From assembly GCA_963969495.1 (NCBI GenBank), contig OZ018329.1, positions 71,637,452 to 71,701,451 on the forward strand: a DNA stretch of 64,000 bases, in the 5' to 3' direction. The stretch's first letter is position 1. The number at the start of each line of letters is the position of its first letter. Below are positions 48,596 through 59,840 of the stretch, piece after piece. This DNA is from Ceratothoa steindachneri. Its lineage: Eukaryota; Arthropoda; Malacostraca; Isopoda; Cymothoidae. The notes beneath the pieces are model-generated. The model ran no database searches. It was not told where the DNA came from and saw only the letters and a list, made by a program, of their open reading frames with translations. Both the position numbers and the translations under genes were made by a program.

Positions 48596-48845
48596 GAATG
48601 TATATTTGTTCAATCAGGTCAGATTTTCTCAGTACAGCATACACCATTTTCATTGAGATTACCTCATTTTTTTCTGAATTTAAAAAAAAAAAACTTTCTC
48701 TATCTAATAATGCATTATTACTGTTATATCATATAAACAGGAATACACGTATGTAAACTATAATTCTTTTAATAAACAAAAAATAAAAGAATGCAACATA
48801 ATAAAGAAAATAATTATAATTTCGAAGAACAGACGCCCTTGACGA

Positions 48846-51096
48846 TTTTCATTTGTGCCTGTCATCTGGTGCATCACGCTTCAAACACCAACAGTAGTCA
48901 GCAAGCATGTTTCCGTTCCATTTACACTGGTACCTGGATTCCATTGTTTTTATGTCCTGGTGGAATCTTTGCCCCTGTTCTTTACTGTAATCCCCGCAGT
49001 TGTCGGGAAAATAATCCAGATGGGACTGTAAAAAGTGTATCTTTATAGACATTCGAGCTCCCAAATGTTTGAGACTTGTTAAGAGCTGATTGACCAGGGC
49101 AACATATTCTTCTAGGCTTCTTTTATTGCCTAGAAAATTGTTAACTAGAGCTTTGAAAGCTTTTCAGGCATCTTTTTCTATGTCCTTCATTGATGCATCA
49201 AATTGCTGATCAAGTTCCTGATTTGAAGTCCATCAAAAATTCCCCCATGGAGCTTAGCGTCACTGATTTGTGGAAATTTTTGAAGAAGAAATTTAAAAGC
49301 TTGGCCTACTTTATTAAGGGTTTTGACATAATTTTTCATTATGCCAAGCTTTATATGCAGTGGAGGGAGGAGTATTTTTTGAGGAGGCACTAAAGGTTCA
49401 GCTATTACATTGTTTGATCTAATTCTAAATGCTTCTCGTGGAGGCCAAACCTTCTTCTCATAGTGCATACTATCTGCACGACTGTCCCATAAACATAGGA
49501 AACAGGGATGCTTCGTGTAGCCTGTTTGCATCCCAAGCGTAAGAGACACTACCTTAAAAAAATTTAGCACGGTATGTAAATTCAGTGTAATATTTCTAAA
49601 AACAAATTCAAAGTAATATTTCTTAAAACAATAAGAATATGAATATGTACTGAAAAATCCTGTATGCCGATGCATTAAATCATCGTATTGGAACTAATTG
49701 GATATATGTACATCTTATTTTGAGTTTATTGAGTTGTGTTGTATACCTTCTCAATTAGGATAAGTTCCCCATTAACCCAATAGGATGCATTAACCTATAG
49801 GAACACACTTCAACAAAAAATATAACTCAAAAATGACTCATGATTTCCAGATTTGCATTCTTGTAAAATGTAAGTTGACCAAAAGGTGTATACAAGTATT
49901 AACAATTAAAAATGAAAATGTCAATATCAAAAAGCTTAGAAATGCCAAGTGTAAAATGATCTTACTTTTAAGTCACCACATATCCGCCACTTATAGCTAG
50001 AGTAATTTATTGCATCCAGCAATTTTTTCATATTTTCATAACTTTCAGTAAGTTGGATTGAATGGCCTATAGGAACGGAAGCTATCTTGTTACCAATATT
50101 CAGTAACACAGCTTTTAAACTTCTACTGGAGGAATCTATGAACAGTCTCCATTCTAATGGGTTGTAGGGAATTCCAAGGGCCTTAACAAGTCCTTTAATA
50201 TTGGCGCAGTATACTAAAGAGCTGGAGGAATGCTGTAAAAAATAGCTTCGAAACTCTTGTTCTCTATTTCTGTACCCCCCTAAATGTTGTTTCTTAAGCG
50301 AGAAGATTACTTTCACGAAGTCAAGAGCCAAGAAGTTGTGTATTCGCCTTTGAAACCCCCAGATCCCTGGTCAGGTCATTTAACTAAACTTGAGTGAATG
50401 GTCTTGCGACCATATCATGTGTGGAAACCTGATAAGACTCAGATGTGTCATAATCTTGGTCAACTTCCATATTAATCTCTTCATGTACCTCTATATGTTC
50501 AGGGGGAGAAGGTATAGGAATTCCTGGGCCATGGGTTTGATGGCAGAAGGAACATCCGGATATGCCACACTATGTTTATTCTTCTTATTTATACCTGTGG
50601 AAAATATAATTGCATATTACATAATGGAATTGATTTGGAGTTGCAGATAGTACATAAATGTTTAGTAAAGGATATGTTCATGCTGAAGTGAACTATGTTA
50701 GTTTTTAATTTTATGCTAAGTCTTTGCATAATAATGACATTTTCAGGAGCCAGTATAATACAGAAAGCTTAAATACTTGGTACAATGCTCACCTTTAAGA
50801 TTTGTCATGCAAAAATAGCAGTCCGTAGTGTGGTCCTTGCCATCTCTCCACACCATGGGAACACCAAAAGAGAGGGACTTCTGTTCGCCCTGACTCCAGC
50901 GTCTTAAACTTATGTAGCATCCCTTGCAGCAGATATGTGGTGCAAAACTTTTATCTTGATCTCTTAGCCTTACTCCAAAATATGCATGATACAAAGATTT
51001 AATTACAGGAGGGATTGTACTTTGCTGCTCGGAAAAAGTCACTTTGCCGCAAACATAGCAAAATCTGTCGGAGCTATTCTTACATTTTCTGTTCAT
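48846..51096 (-). pseudogene. Uncharacterised Cys-rich, RNase H-fold-like protein family, three exons, decayed
   Basis: Exon 1 (51096-50793) starts MNRKCKNSSDRF and contains CYVCGKVTFSEQQS, CCKGCYISLRRW, FGVPMVWRDGKDH and CYFC, four Cys pairs suggesting a zinc-binding N-terminus. It ends at AAAG|GTGAGC. Exon 2 (50594-49966, after CCACAG) gives GINKKNKHSVAYPDVPSAIK, then, after frameshifts, EWRLFIDSSSRSLKAVLLN and SYKWRICGDLK, ending at GTAAGA. Exon 3 (49552-48846, after TTTAAG) gives GYTKHPCFLCLWDSRAD, WPPREAFRIRSN, ILLPPLHIKLGIMKN, then after a stop and frameshift HFLQSHLDYFPDNCGDYSKE and QRFHQDIKTMESRY. I recognise the family as multi-copy and unnamed. The FIDSS-SLKAVLL hairpin and later conserved Asp/His/Glu could form an RNase H-like nuclease fold; that is inference. 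Confidence 0.7.
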
Positions 51097-51110
51097 TTTT
51101 AACTCAACCA

Positions 51111-51111
51111 C

Positions 51112-51152
<41 letters not shown>

Positions 51153-51163
51153 TTATTATTATA
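51111..51163. repeat. (TTA)n microsatellite
   Basis: ATT/TTA trinucleotides repeat about 16 times with one C substitution, just upstream of the uncharacterised gene's start codon on the - strand. Confidence 0.95.
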
Positions 51164-51354
51164 ATGCTAAGCAATTTTTAACCTGCAAAATATAAACCTA
51201 TTTGCATAATTACTTAAAATGTACACAAAATTTACTGCGAATAGAGCAGTGCAAAAACTATTGAAATTTCATGTAATATAGGAGATGTATAAACTATAAA
51301 ATTATTATCACCCCCTGTATCGCAAAAACTGGAGGTGATAGAGAAAAACGGATG

Positions 51355-51433
51355 ACAGATTCGGATTTAGGAGGTCAATTTTATTAAGAAACACTATAGA
51401 AAACCTAAGGTACATTTTTGACGCAGACCAGTG
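51355..51433 (-). repeat. Right terminal inverted repeat of the uncharacterised element
   Basis: The complement reads CACTGGTCTGCGTC, AGGTTTTCTATAGT, GTTTCTTAAT and ACCTCCT, matching 48509-48595 in order. Confidence 0.55.
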
Positions 51434-52091
51434 TAATAGTAGACAAATTAATTACTTCATCTGATACTTTTACAGATGGAGTGAGTGAAAATTCTCTAAT
51501 TACGATATATTTTTCTAGGTGCCACTTTTTGTGGCCAAGTGGTGAGGAGGATGACTCCAAACCTTTCAAATTCAAGATCGTAGCAACTACTAAGTAAATA
51601 GCGAGAGTCGATGGCGAAACTTAAGGGCAAATCCTTCTTTTCACATTATAGTAATATTTCTTAAGATTCGCATCCTTAAGCAGGACCTCGGGTGTGCAAC
51701 TAATCTGTAGGGGTTTTTTTAATAACAAGGCAGAGCTGTTTTTATTTGACTCAACAGGAATAATGTGAGCTGTAGTTAGCAAAATGTATGGCAGGAGAGG
51801 GGGGAGGGGATACGGGTTTACCATAGATTTGTTTTTGTTGTTTTTTTTCTAAACCCTTTCTTCGTAGGGATCTATATTTTAACCTGAGATCTGAACCAAG
51901 GTTCACTGGAACATGTGGTATCTCCAACACAAAATAGACCTCAATCCGGAATTCATCGGCAACTAGCGGTGGTTCCCAAAGGCTTGCCAGTAATTTTCAT
52001 TCTGATCTTTATATGAATTTCATTATACGGATGGAGGTAGACCTGGGAGAGAGGAAATAATGCAATAACGATTATCTTTCAATTATCGTAC

Positions 52092-52092
<1 letters not shown>
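51434..52092. other. Spacer, no gene seen
   Basis: Nothing was recognised on either strand between the uncharacterised element and the (AG)n tract at 52093. Confidence 0.5.

Positions 52093-52133
<41 letters not shown>
52093..52133. repeat. (AG)n tract at the 3' end of CR1-like element A
   Basis: About 20 AG units, (CT)n on the element's coding strand, directly follow its 3' UTR. Confidence 0.95.
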
Positions 52134-52137
<4 letters not shown>

Positions 52138-52347
52138 AGCGCTACAAGGAGCTACAAGGAAAGTAAGTACCCTACAAGACCTTACGGTCCATTCAATGAG
52201 GGTACCTTTGGACTAGCTGCGGAGCGGACACATCCCCGCCCAATTGCCTTACGTCCCCCTTAAACGGCCACTTTTCAAGGCTTTGTCTAGTCTTGACTTG
52301 AACTGGTCAACAGAATTGCTGTTGACAACCTCCACCGGAAGTGCGTT

Positions 52348-55010
52348 CTAGCTACCGCAGATACTGTACGTGAAAAATTTCCCACACAGATCGCGGTTGT
52401 AACGCTTCAACTCAAGTTTAAAGCTGTGATTTCTTGTTCTGCTATCATTAAGGCTGAACATATCTCTGTAGTCAACATTGTAGAACCCTCGAAGTATTTT
52501 GAAAACTTCGATGAGCTGACCACGCAGTCTACGGGTTTCCAACAAGAACAGATCTAATTCCCTTAAACTATCTTCATAACTTTTATGTCTGATAGAGGGA
52601 ATCAGTTTGGTTGCCCTGGCTTGCAGACGTTCCAATCTCGCAATATCCTTTCGAAACGAAGGACTCCAAAATTGTACGGCATACTCCAGGTGCGGTCGGA
52701 CAAGTGAGTTGTAAAAACACAGTATTATCTCCTTGTTCTGATATCCAAACTGGTGCTTTATGTATCCTAGCAACCTTTGGGCCTTTTTCTCCGCCTCAAT
52801 GCACTGTTTCGAGAACTTGAGGTCACTAGTGATTGTTACACCCAAGTCCTTCTCAGTGTCGGTGGATTCAATAACAGTACCCTTAAGGATATACTGAGAT
52901 TGGGAGTTTCGGTGGCCGATATGCATCACTTTGCATTTGTTCGCGTTAAATGGCATTTGCCACGTGTCCGACCACTCCCCAATCTTCCGAAGATCATCTT
53001 GAAGCCGGGCAGTATTTCCTTCCTTTGCGACGTTCATACCAAGCTTGGTATCATCGGCAAATTTAGAAATGTTCGCAACCATGTCACCCTCCCTGTCGTT
53101 GACGTAGATGATGAATAGTAGTGGTCCCAGGACAGAACCTTGAGGAACACCGCTAGTAACGGGCACTCACTCAGAAGCCTGTCCATTCAACACTACCCGT
53201 TGCCGTCTGCCGTTTAGCCAGTTCTCTATCCAACTCGCTACATTTCCGTCTACGCAGAGCGCACGCACTTTCGAAGGAGGCGGCGGTGTGGTACCTTATC
53301 GAAGGTTTTTTGAAAGTCTTAGTAGATAACATCCACTGCCTTATCCCGGTTTTGCTCACTAAAAACAAAGTGGAAGAATTCCACAAGATTCGTTAGGCAT
53401 GACCGATGCCTTCGGAGCCCATGCTTGGAACTCCTCAATCGCAAGTTAGACTCTAAATAAGACGTCATTTTGTCCACCAAGATGCTTTTCATGATTTTAC
53501 TGACTATTGAGTTTAAGCTAATAGGTCGGTAGTTCGACGGCTGGCTAGGGTCTTCTTTCTTGAAGATACGAGTCATCTCCGCTTCACGCCAGTCTCTAGG
53601 AACGCATCCGGTCCAGATTGACATGTTGAAGATTGTGCTCAGATGTCGTTACACTTCATCGTGCACTTCTTTCAACACTTTAGTTAGAAACCTATCCGGA
53701 CCAGGGGACTTATTCGTATTTAGAACAGTGATCTTTTTTTTATTTCTCCTTGGGTGAAGTCCATTTCCTCCAGCTTTTCTCCGGAGAGGAAATCCGTTGG
53801 CTGGGAGATGGGACCACACTCTTCAGTAAACAATGAAGAGAAGTAGTCGTTGAGTAGCTTAGCATTTTCTGCATCTGAGTGCTTTAATGCCCCCTCCTCA
53901 TTCACTAAAGGGCCAATCGTGCGATGGATTGGTTTACGGCTATTTACATAACCAAAGAACTCCTTGGGATTCTCCTTGCAGAGTCTCGCCACTCGGAGCT
54001 CCTCGGCACGCTTTGCCGCCCTTATGCTAAACTTCACTTTCCTAGCTAGCCTACGGTACTCGTCAAAGTCTCCAGAAATCTTTGACTGCCGGTACATCGT
54101 TCTCTTCTCCCTCAGCAGTTGACCGATCTCTCGATTAAACCACTTTGGTTAAACGGAAGACTGACGAAGGCTTTTCAAATTGATGAAACGTGATTGAAGA
54201 CTTATGAACGTAGTTTTGAATCTATTCCACGAATCTTCAACATTCTCGCACACTTCTAGCCTCGCATCAGTCAAGTCAGCACGAAGACCTGCAAAGTCTG
54301 CTCTTCTCAAATCAAGTTTCCTCGATTTACTAGTCGTAGGCTCTACCTTGAGGACCTTGACTATAAATCTAACCAATCGGTGATCACTGCCACCGAGCTC
54401 TTCGCCTACCGAGAGATCCTCAACGATGTCATCCTCTAGAGGTGAAAAACAAGTCGAGGGTATTATTGTCTCTCGTCGGCTCCCTCACCCATTGAGTCAG
54501 GAATTCGTTGTTCGCCAACTCCAGGAGTAGTGCGTTCTCGCCACAGGTTTCTCTCGTTTCCAAGTCAACTTAGGTGTTGAAATCACCCATGGCGCTACAC
54601 ACTCTATCTTTTACAAGTTCACCCAGCAGCCGGTACAAATCCCTGTCCTTTTCAACGAGTTGGGTAGGGGGTCTGTAAAGCAGCAGGGTCCTGTATCTGG
54701 CAGGACCTATGTCTAGGTCAACACCTAGTAGCTCGTGGTCGGATACAATGTTGCAGTTCGTCGATTTGAGCCTATCAATGACATACAACATCACACCGCC
54801 CCCCTCTCTGTCTGGCCTATCTTTTTTGAAGAGTTGGTAACCGGGAATCGTGAATTCACCTTCAAAATCTTGGTTTCAGGTTTTTACCCATGGCCCTGTT
54901 ATGGCCACCATTTCAGGTTCTTCCGTCGCTACGAGGCTACGTAGTTCAAGAAACTTGTTTCTGATTGACCTCGCATTAAACAGAAGAACTTTCAGGGAGT
55001 CCCCAAATGT
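52348..55010 (-). pseudogene. CR1-like element A ORF2 (EN-RT)
   Basis: From about 55010 the - strand reads LLFNARSIRNKFLELRSLVA (endonuclease start), then a stop near 54880, TIPGYQLFKKDRPDREGGGV, SAMGDFNT (catalytic GDFN) followed by a stop at about 54570, and FLTQWVREPTRDNNTLDL. The RT runs from 54097: FGYVNSRKPIHRTIGPL, then PGPDKF-like, YRPISLNSIVSKIMKSIL (53550-53495), SGVPQGSVLGPLLFIIYVND (53157-53098) and the intact catalytic FADDTKLG (about 53055-53030). The C-terminal part to 52348 contains LGVTITSDLKFSKQC, LERLQARATKLIP and TRNHSFKLELKRY, usual for CR1 RTs. About six frame breaks or stops make it inactive. Confidence 0.88.
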
Positions 55011-55051
55011 AGGACTCCCTACGCTCTTCCGTTTCCCGTCTAACTTGTCTA

Positions 55052-56322
55052 TCTGTTCTCTTTTGGTAGTGTGGTGGCACCCTTCCGAGTGACCTCCGCA
55101 AAGGTCGTTCCAGGGGTGACTTTGGCGTACTGGTGTACGTCCGCCCTCACTCTGGGCCGGACCGTCCTTTGAGTCCGCTCAACGACATCTTGTATCAGGT
55201 TTGAGAGTACAGCCTTTCCTTTAAAGGAAAGGTGCACTCCATCCCTTTGATAGAGATCGTTCCCACCATAAAAGATGAGGTAGGGGTCGCCAAAAAACAC
55301 CCTTTCCGCCGTACATAAATCTGCTAGTCGTCGGTTCAATGCGACGTTCCTCGAGTGAGCGATCCGGCTTGGACCTCTTCTCGGGAGCATCCCGACCACG
55401 ACACGTCTGCAGGATTTCAACCCACAGTCATCCACAGCCCCCATAATCGTGTGAAGGATCTCGCCTGTAGGGCCTACCCTACCTCATTTGAGGTAGAGGT
55501 CGTTGCCACTTTCCATCAGGGGAACGACTGAACTATCAGAAATCTTATATTTCTCAGCCTCTACTTTTATCTGGTGGTTCCCACGTCCTGGGAGGCAACT
55601 TACCCTCACATTGGTGCGAAGGCGGGCCGATAGCATGGGCTGCAAATCCTTTGATTGAGAATCACCGATAAGGAGCACCCTCGCACATTTGGCTGCAAAG
55701 GACAGAGTCTTTCCTTTCGGAAAGGACTTCTTTGTTTCCTCTTTCTTCTTCATATTTTTATTCATTTTCTTCTTCTTTCTTTTTACCTATCTTCCTCTGG
55801 TTTAACTTCTGTTTCGTTTTCTCTTCTTCTGTTTCTACCTTCTCTTCCTTTTTCTTTCCTTTCCGGCTTTTTCTCTTCTCTTTAGGCCGTTGAGCCAGTC
55901 CCGCAGCAGCTGACTCCAGCTCTGGAATGTTGGAAGGCTGGCGTGGCACTGCGATGCAGTGCTCACTTCTTGGGAGATGGTCTCGTCGGCGGATCCACCC
56001 ACGTCGGTGAGAGATACATCGGTAGCCGACTGGACCTCTAGTCTTGAGGACAATTCAACGATTCTGCCCTCGAGACGGCGAAGCTGCACGCGTGTTCAGA
56101 CTCTATGTTCTGCAGCTTCTCCAATTTTTTAGATTTTCCTCAGATGATCTATATAGATCCTTGAGCTCTTGCACTTCTCCTTTAAGGACACAGTCAGTGC
56201 AGATACTTGCCGGGTGGCATTTGGAGTAACCTTCCTCCCTCCGGGAAGTCCACGCACCACTTGTCCTTTTTGCACACTTAACATGTGTATTTAAGAGCAG
56301 CCGGTCCTTTCTTTCCAGTCAT
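55052..56322 (-). pseudogene. CR1-like element A ORF1 with PHD-like and SGNH esterase segments
   Basis: The - strand ATG at 56322 begins MTGKKGPAALKY and, past a stop, KKDKWCVDFPEG; element C at 60.6 kb keeps the fuller PHD-like Cys pattern. A coiled-coil-like stretch with Leu/Arg spacing follows (56089-55835). The esterase segment has ARVLLIGDSQSKDLQPML (about 55685-55632, with the G-D-S nucleophile motif), SCLPGRG, then PLMESGNDLYLK (block III-like G-x-N-D), and RDGVHLSFKGKAVLSNL (about 55240-55190, the D-x-x-H catalytic pair). Such esterases may act on lipids or acyl groups during ORF1 function, but their role is not settled. Frameshifts near 56260, 55830 and 55480 break the protein; all three catalytic motifs remain readable. 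Confidence 0.85.
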
Positions 56323-57209
56323 GCTGAACACTTTATATCTCTGAATACTTTGTGACCACTCAATAAAAAAGAAGGGGGGTGGAGAGTTCGCCATGCGTGA
56401 GTCGCTCCCGCCTATCCATCGGAGACGTTTCGGATCTTTCAGAAGGCATACTCCATGTGCTGCTGTTCGTCCGACCGAGTCGTCAAACCTCGGCGTGCCG
56501 TGGCTCCGAAGGGGCCATCGATTTCTCACCAGGTGAACAACGGAGCACGCCCCCTACTAAACTCCTACTAGTTCCCTTCACGAGGGCCAGGATCTTGGGG
56601 TAGCGTTCAATGGATATCCCGCCACACCAAGGGACTTGGCCCAAGGCTTTTTATTGGCTTAGCAACCAGCCTGGGAACAAAGGGCCGTGACCTCGAACCG
56701 ATGCTACCAGAGGCACCCGTCAACGGTCATTGGGAATGGTCAATAATTACGCGCCAGGGAAGGGGTTAACGAGACACTACCCTCATCCCATTCATCTTGC
56801 CCCAACACTTAGGACATCTCTAGTCCTAGTCTCTCGCAACCAGTGAGCGTTGATTGGCGTTGTTTATAGAGGTTCCAAAGCCTCTCTTCTGACGCATGAG
56901 GTAGCTGCCAGGTCCTTATATGTAGATAGAGGGAAAAAAGGATGAATGGCACGATAGGAGTAGAGTTTTTTGTTTTTTTTCTTTTTTTATAAGTGGAAGA
57001 GATAGGATAAAAGTGAAAAAGGGGAAGGATAGAGTAGAAAAAGGAAGGAAGGACGCACTTAGTCTGGAGCCTCGTTTCCGACCAAATCGACAAAGAAAGC
57101 CCTACCAGGGGTACCCAGAAGAGAGGTACCTCCACCGACATAGCTCGAAAAGTCAAAGTTACACACAAGCTCTCTTCCGGCGACAAGGGGGCGTCAGATC
57201 TTCCTCTAC

Positions 57210-57210
<1 letters not shown>

Positions 57211-57242
<32 letters not shown>
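57211..57242. repeat. (AG)n tract between CR1-like elements A and B
   Basis: About 15 AG units separate the 5' end of element A from the 3' end of element B. Confidence 0.95.
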
Positions 57243-57250
<8 letters not shown>

Positions 57251-59840
57251 ATAAGGAAGCTAAGTACTTCAAAAGACCATTCGATCCATTTCAGTGGAAG
57301 TACTCATGTCATTATCTAAATTAAATATCTACAGTCATACCAATAAGGAATAGAATAGTAAAGATGAAGTCTCTCCCCATCCACCTCTCTCACCCGATGA
57401 CGGGTTCAATAAAGGGAAAATATATACCTGGAAGTGTTTGAAGAAAAGACACATCCTGGAAATTTTACAGGAAAGCAGGAAACAACTTAATATGTATATA
57501 CTTAATCTTTACATAAATTATTTTACGTCAAAATCTTAAAATAATAATAACCTGTGAGAAAATTATTTACATATTATACAGGGCATTTTACACATCTCTA
57601 GTTACGGCATGCTATTCTTATCTTAGTTTTAGCAACATATAATGTTTTGCCACTCATTATTTAATCGATGACATCATTTTGTCCAGTTTATTTTTAAAAG
57701 TTTCTACTGATTTGCTGGCCACTACTTATTCAAGCAACTGATTCCAATAATTGACAATTTTATAGGAAAAAAGTTTCCGCATATATTTGTTCTGAAATGC
57801 TTCGGGACGATTTTTAAACTGTTATTTCGTGTATTATTTGTGCAAAGTTGAAACCAAGTAGAATAGTTTATTGACTCCTTTCATTATTTTAAATACTTCT
57901 ATCAGTTGGCCTCTCAGACGTCTTTTCTCTAAGGTGAATAAGTTTAGCATATACAGTCTTTTCTCATATTTATGATTTGGTAGTTCCGGTATCTTTTTGT
58001 AGGTATGGTGACCAGAACAGAGCACAGTATTCTAACTGCGGTCTTATAGAATTATAGCTTTATTTTTAAAGCTAAATTGACGTTTAATATATCCGAGAAG
58101 CTTCATTGCTTTCTTTTCCACTTCGATACTGTGTTGAGAAAATTTTAGATCATTAGATATGTGGACTCCTAGGTCTCTTTCACCATTGGTTATGCTAATA
58201 TATTGATCAAAAATTTTGTAATTGGATTTTGGGTTCTTATAGCCTACATGCATTACTTTACATTTTTCTAGATTTAGGGGCACTTTCCATTTTGTCGACC
58301 ACTTCTCTATTTTATCAATACCGCTTTGAAAATAAATAACATCATCCTCAGTTACTATTGCTTTTCCTAGCTTGCAATCGTCTGCGAATTTTGAAATTTT
58401 TGACAAGAGCTCATCATCTAAATGATTGACATATATAATGAAAAGCAAGGGACTTAAGACTGAACCTTGTGGTACTCCACTACTTACTATTGTCCATTCT
58501 GACTTGGCCGTTAATAACTACTCTCTGCTTGCGATCAGTGAGCCAATTCTCGATATATTTGGCTACATCTCCTTCTATTCCTAGGGCTCTTACTTTAGTC
58601 AACAATTTCTTATGGGGTACTTTATCGAAAGCTTTTTGGAAATCCAAATACAAAATATCTGCTGATCTGGTATTATTATATTCTTCATTTACAATGTCTA
58701 ATAAATTTGTCTTCTAAATCCGTGCTGTGAATCCTTTAATAATTTATTTTTTTCTAAATGCACAACTATTTCAGCTACAATACAAATTTCAAGGAGTTTT
58801 CCAACTATTGAGGTCAAACTTATTGGGCGATAATTACTAGCTAGTTCTTTGCGACCTTTTTAAATATCGGTGTCACATTTGCTAGCTTCCAATCCTGAGG
58901 AACAAATCCACTCTCTAATGATCTATTAAAAATCTGTGTCAATTGTCTAGACACTTGGTCTTTTACTTCTTTCAAAACTCGTGGAAGTATATTATCTGGT
59001 CCAGGAGATTTATATGTTTTCATTTTCTCAATATTTTTTTTTAGTAATTTCGGTACATCTAATAGATTTGAATGGTCTAATACCGGTATTATTAATAGTT
59101 GGGGTGGGTTTATTACTCGTATTCTCTTTTACAAAAACGGATGCAAAGTATTCATTTAAAGTATTTGCTATGTCGAAATCGTTATATTGTAATATATCGT
59201 TTTTGTCATTTATTGGACCAATGCTATTTTTTATTGGTTTTATACTATTTACCTATTCCACAAACTCCTTCGGATTTTGTTCATATTTTAAAGCTACTCT
59301 TATTTCTTCGTTTCGTTTGGCTCTTTTGGTTTCACTCTTAACTTTTCTTCTTAGTTCAACATAATGTTTTTTATTATCAATATTCATATTAGATTTCATT
59401 ATCTTATACGCTTTATCTCTTTCTCTAACGGCTTTTTTAAGTTGAGCAGACAACCATTTGGGTTCATTATTTTTTTTGTCAGTGCTAACTTTAGATGGTA
59501 GGAATTATCCCTGTTTATTTAGTAAATTGTTTTTAAAATCATGCCACACTTCATTAATGTCTTCGGCTTTTATAATATAGTTTTTAAGACTTTCCCTTAG
59601 ACCTTCGAAATTTGCTTTCATAAAATCAAACTCAACAGTGCTTGTTGTTGTTCTTATGGATGGAACGTTTATGTTAAAATATATTATATTGTGATCGCTG
59701 TTACCAAACTTTTCTACGACGTTTAAATTTTATATCAATTCATCTTCGCTTGATAATACTAAATCTAAAATATTAGGGCTTCTTGTGGCTTCTTTCACCC
59801 ATTGCGTTAATAAGTTATCATCTATAGCAATGCCTCTGGG
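57243..59840 (-). mobile_element. CR1-like non-LTR retrotransposon B, 5' truncated
   Basis: An AT-rich CR1-like copy on the - strand. The 3' end (57243-57310, complement of 'AAGGAAGCTAAGTACTTCAAAAGACC') resembles that of element A ('GGAAAGTAAGTACCCTACAAGACC' at about 52157). ORF2 spans 59835 to about 57780. The 5' end is lost where repeat R begins, inside the endonuclease. Confidence 0.85.
57780..59835 (-). pseudogene. CR1-like element B ORF2 (EN end and RT)
   Basis: The first readable part on the - strand is DDNLLTQWVKEATRSPNILD (about 59824-59765), the end of the endonuclease, matching FLTQWVREPTRDNNTLD in element A. Then AQLKKAVRERDKAYKIMKSN and YEQNPKEFV (59453-59253), KTYKSPGPDNILPRVLKEVK (59023-58964), NVTPIFKK, and the catalytic FADDCKLGKA (about 58389-58360). 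KWSTKWKVPLNLEKCKVMHV and RDLGVHISNDLKFSQHSIEV follow, and the last piece is LEKRRLRGQLIEVFKIMKGV (57939-57880). Frames shift near 59250, 58860, 58730, 58450 and 58040. Amino acid order is collinear with element A, but codons are much more AT-rich, so it is a separate lineage. Confidence 0.87.

Larger units (their letters stand above)
48509..51433 (-). mobile_element. Probable DNA transposon of an uncharacterised family, with degenerate TIRs
   Basis: A decayed three-exon gene (48846-51096) is bracketed by inverted repeats. The left end begins CACAGGCCTGCA at 48509; the right end, read on the - strand from 51433, begins CACTGGTCTGCG. Further in, both arms contain GTTTCTTAAT (48560-48569; complement of 51383-51392), then exactly 7 bases, then ACCTCCT (48577-48583; complement of 51369-51375). 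The arms are about 75-85 bp and imperfect. No convincing target duplication was seen (both flanks are AT-rich), so the exact ends are uncertain. Calling it a transposon is my inference from the TIRs. Confidence 0.55.
52134..57210 (-). mobile_element. CR1-like non-LTR retrotransposon A, nearly full length
   Basis: On the - strand: 5' leader (57210-56323), ORF1 (56322-55052) with PHD-like and esterase segments, ORF2 (55010-52348) with endonuclease and RT, and a 3' UTR ending at the (AG)n tract. A PHD finger plus an SGNH esterase in ORF1 is the published hallmark of CR1-like elements (Kapitonov and Jurka). The leader is repeated at 60.67-61.58 and 61.78-62.08 kb. Both borders are (AG)n tracts, and the right-hand one joins CR1-like element B. 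Confidence 0.9.

Noticed and set aside
55655..55949. Frames in the Lys/Glu-rich and Phe/Leu-rich stretch
   Set aside because: They are low-complexity readings of the ORF1 linker of CR1-like element A on the other strand or frame.
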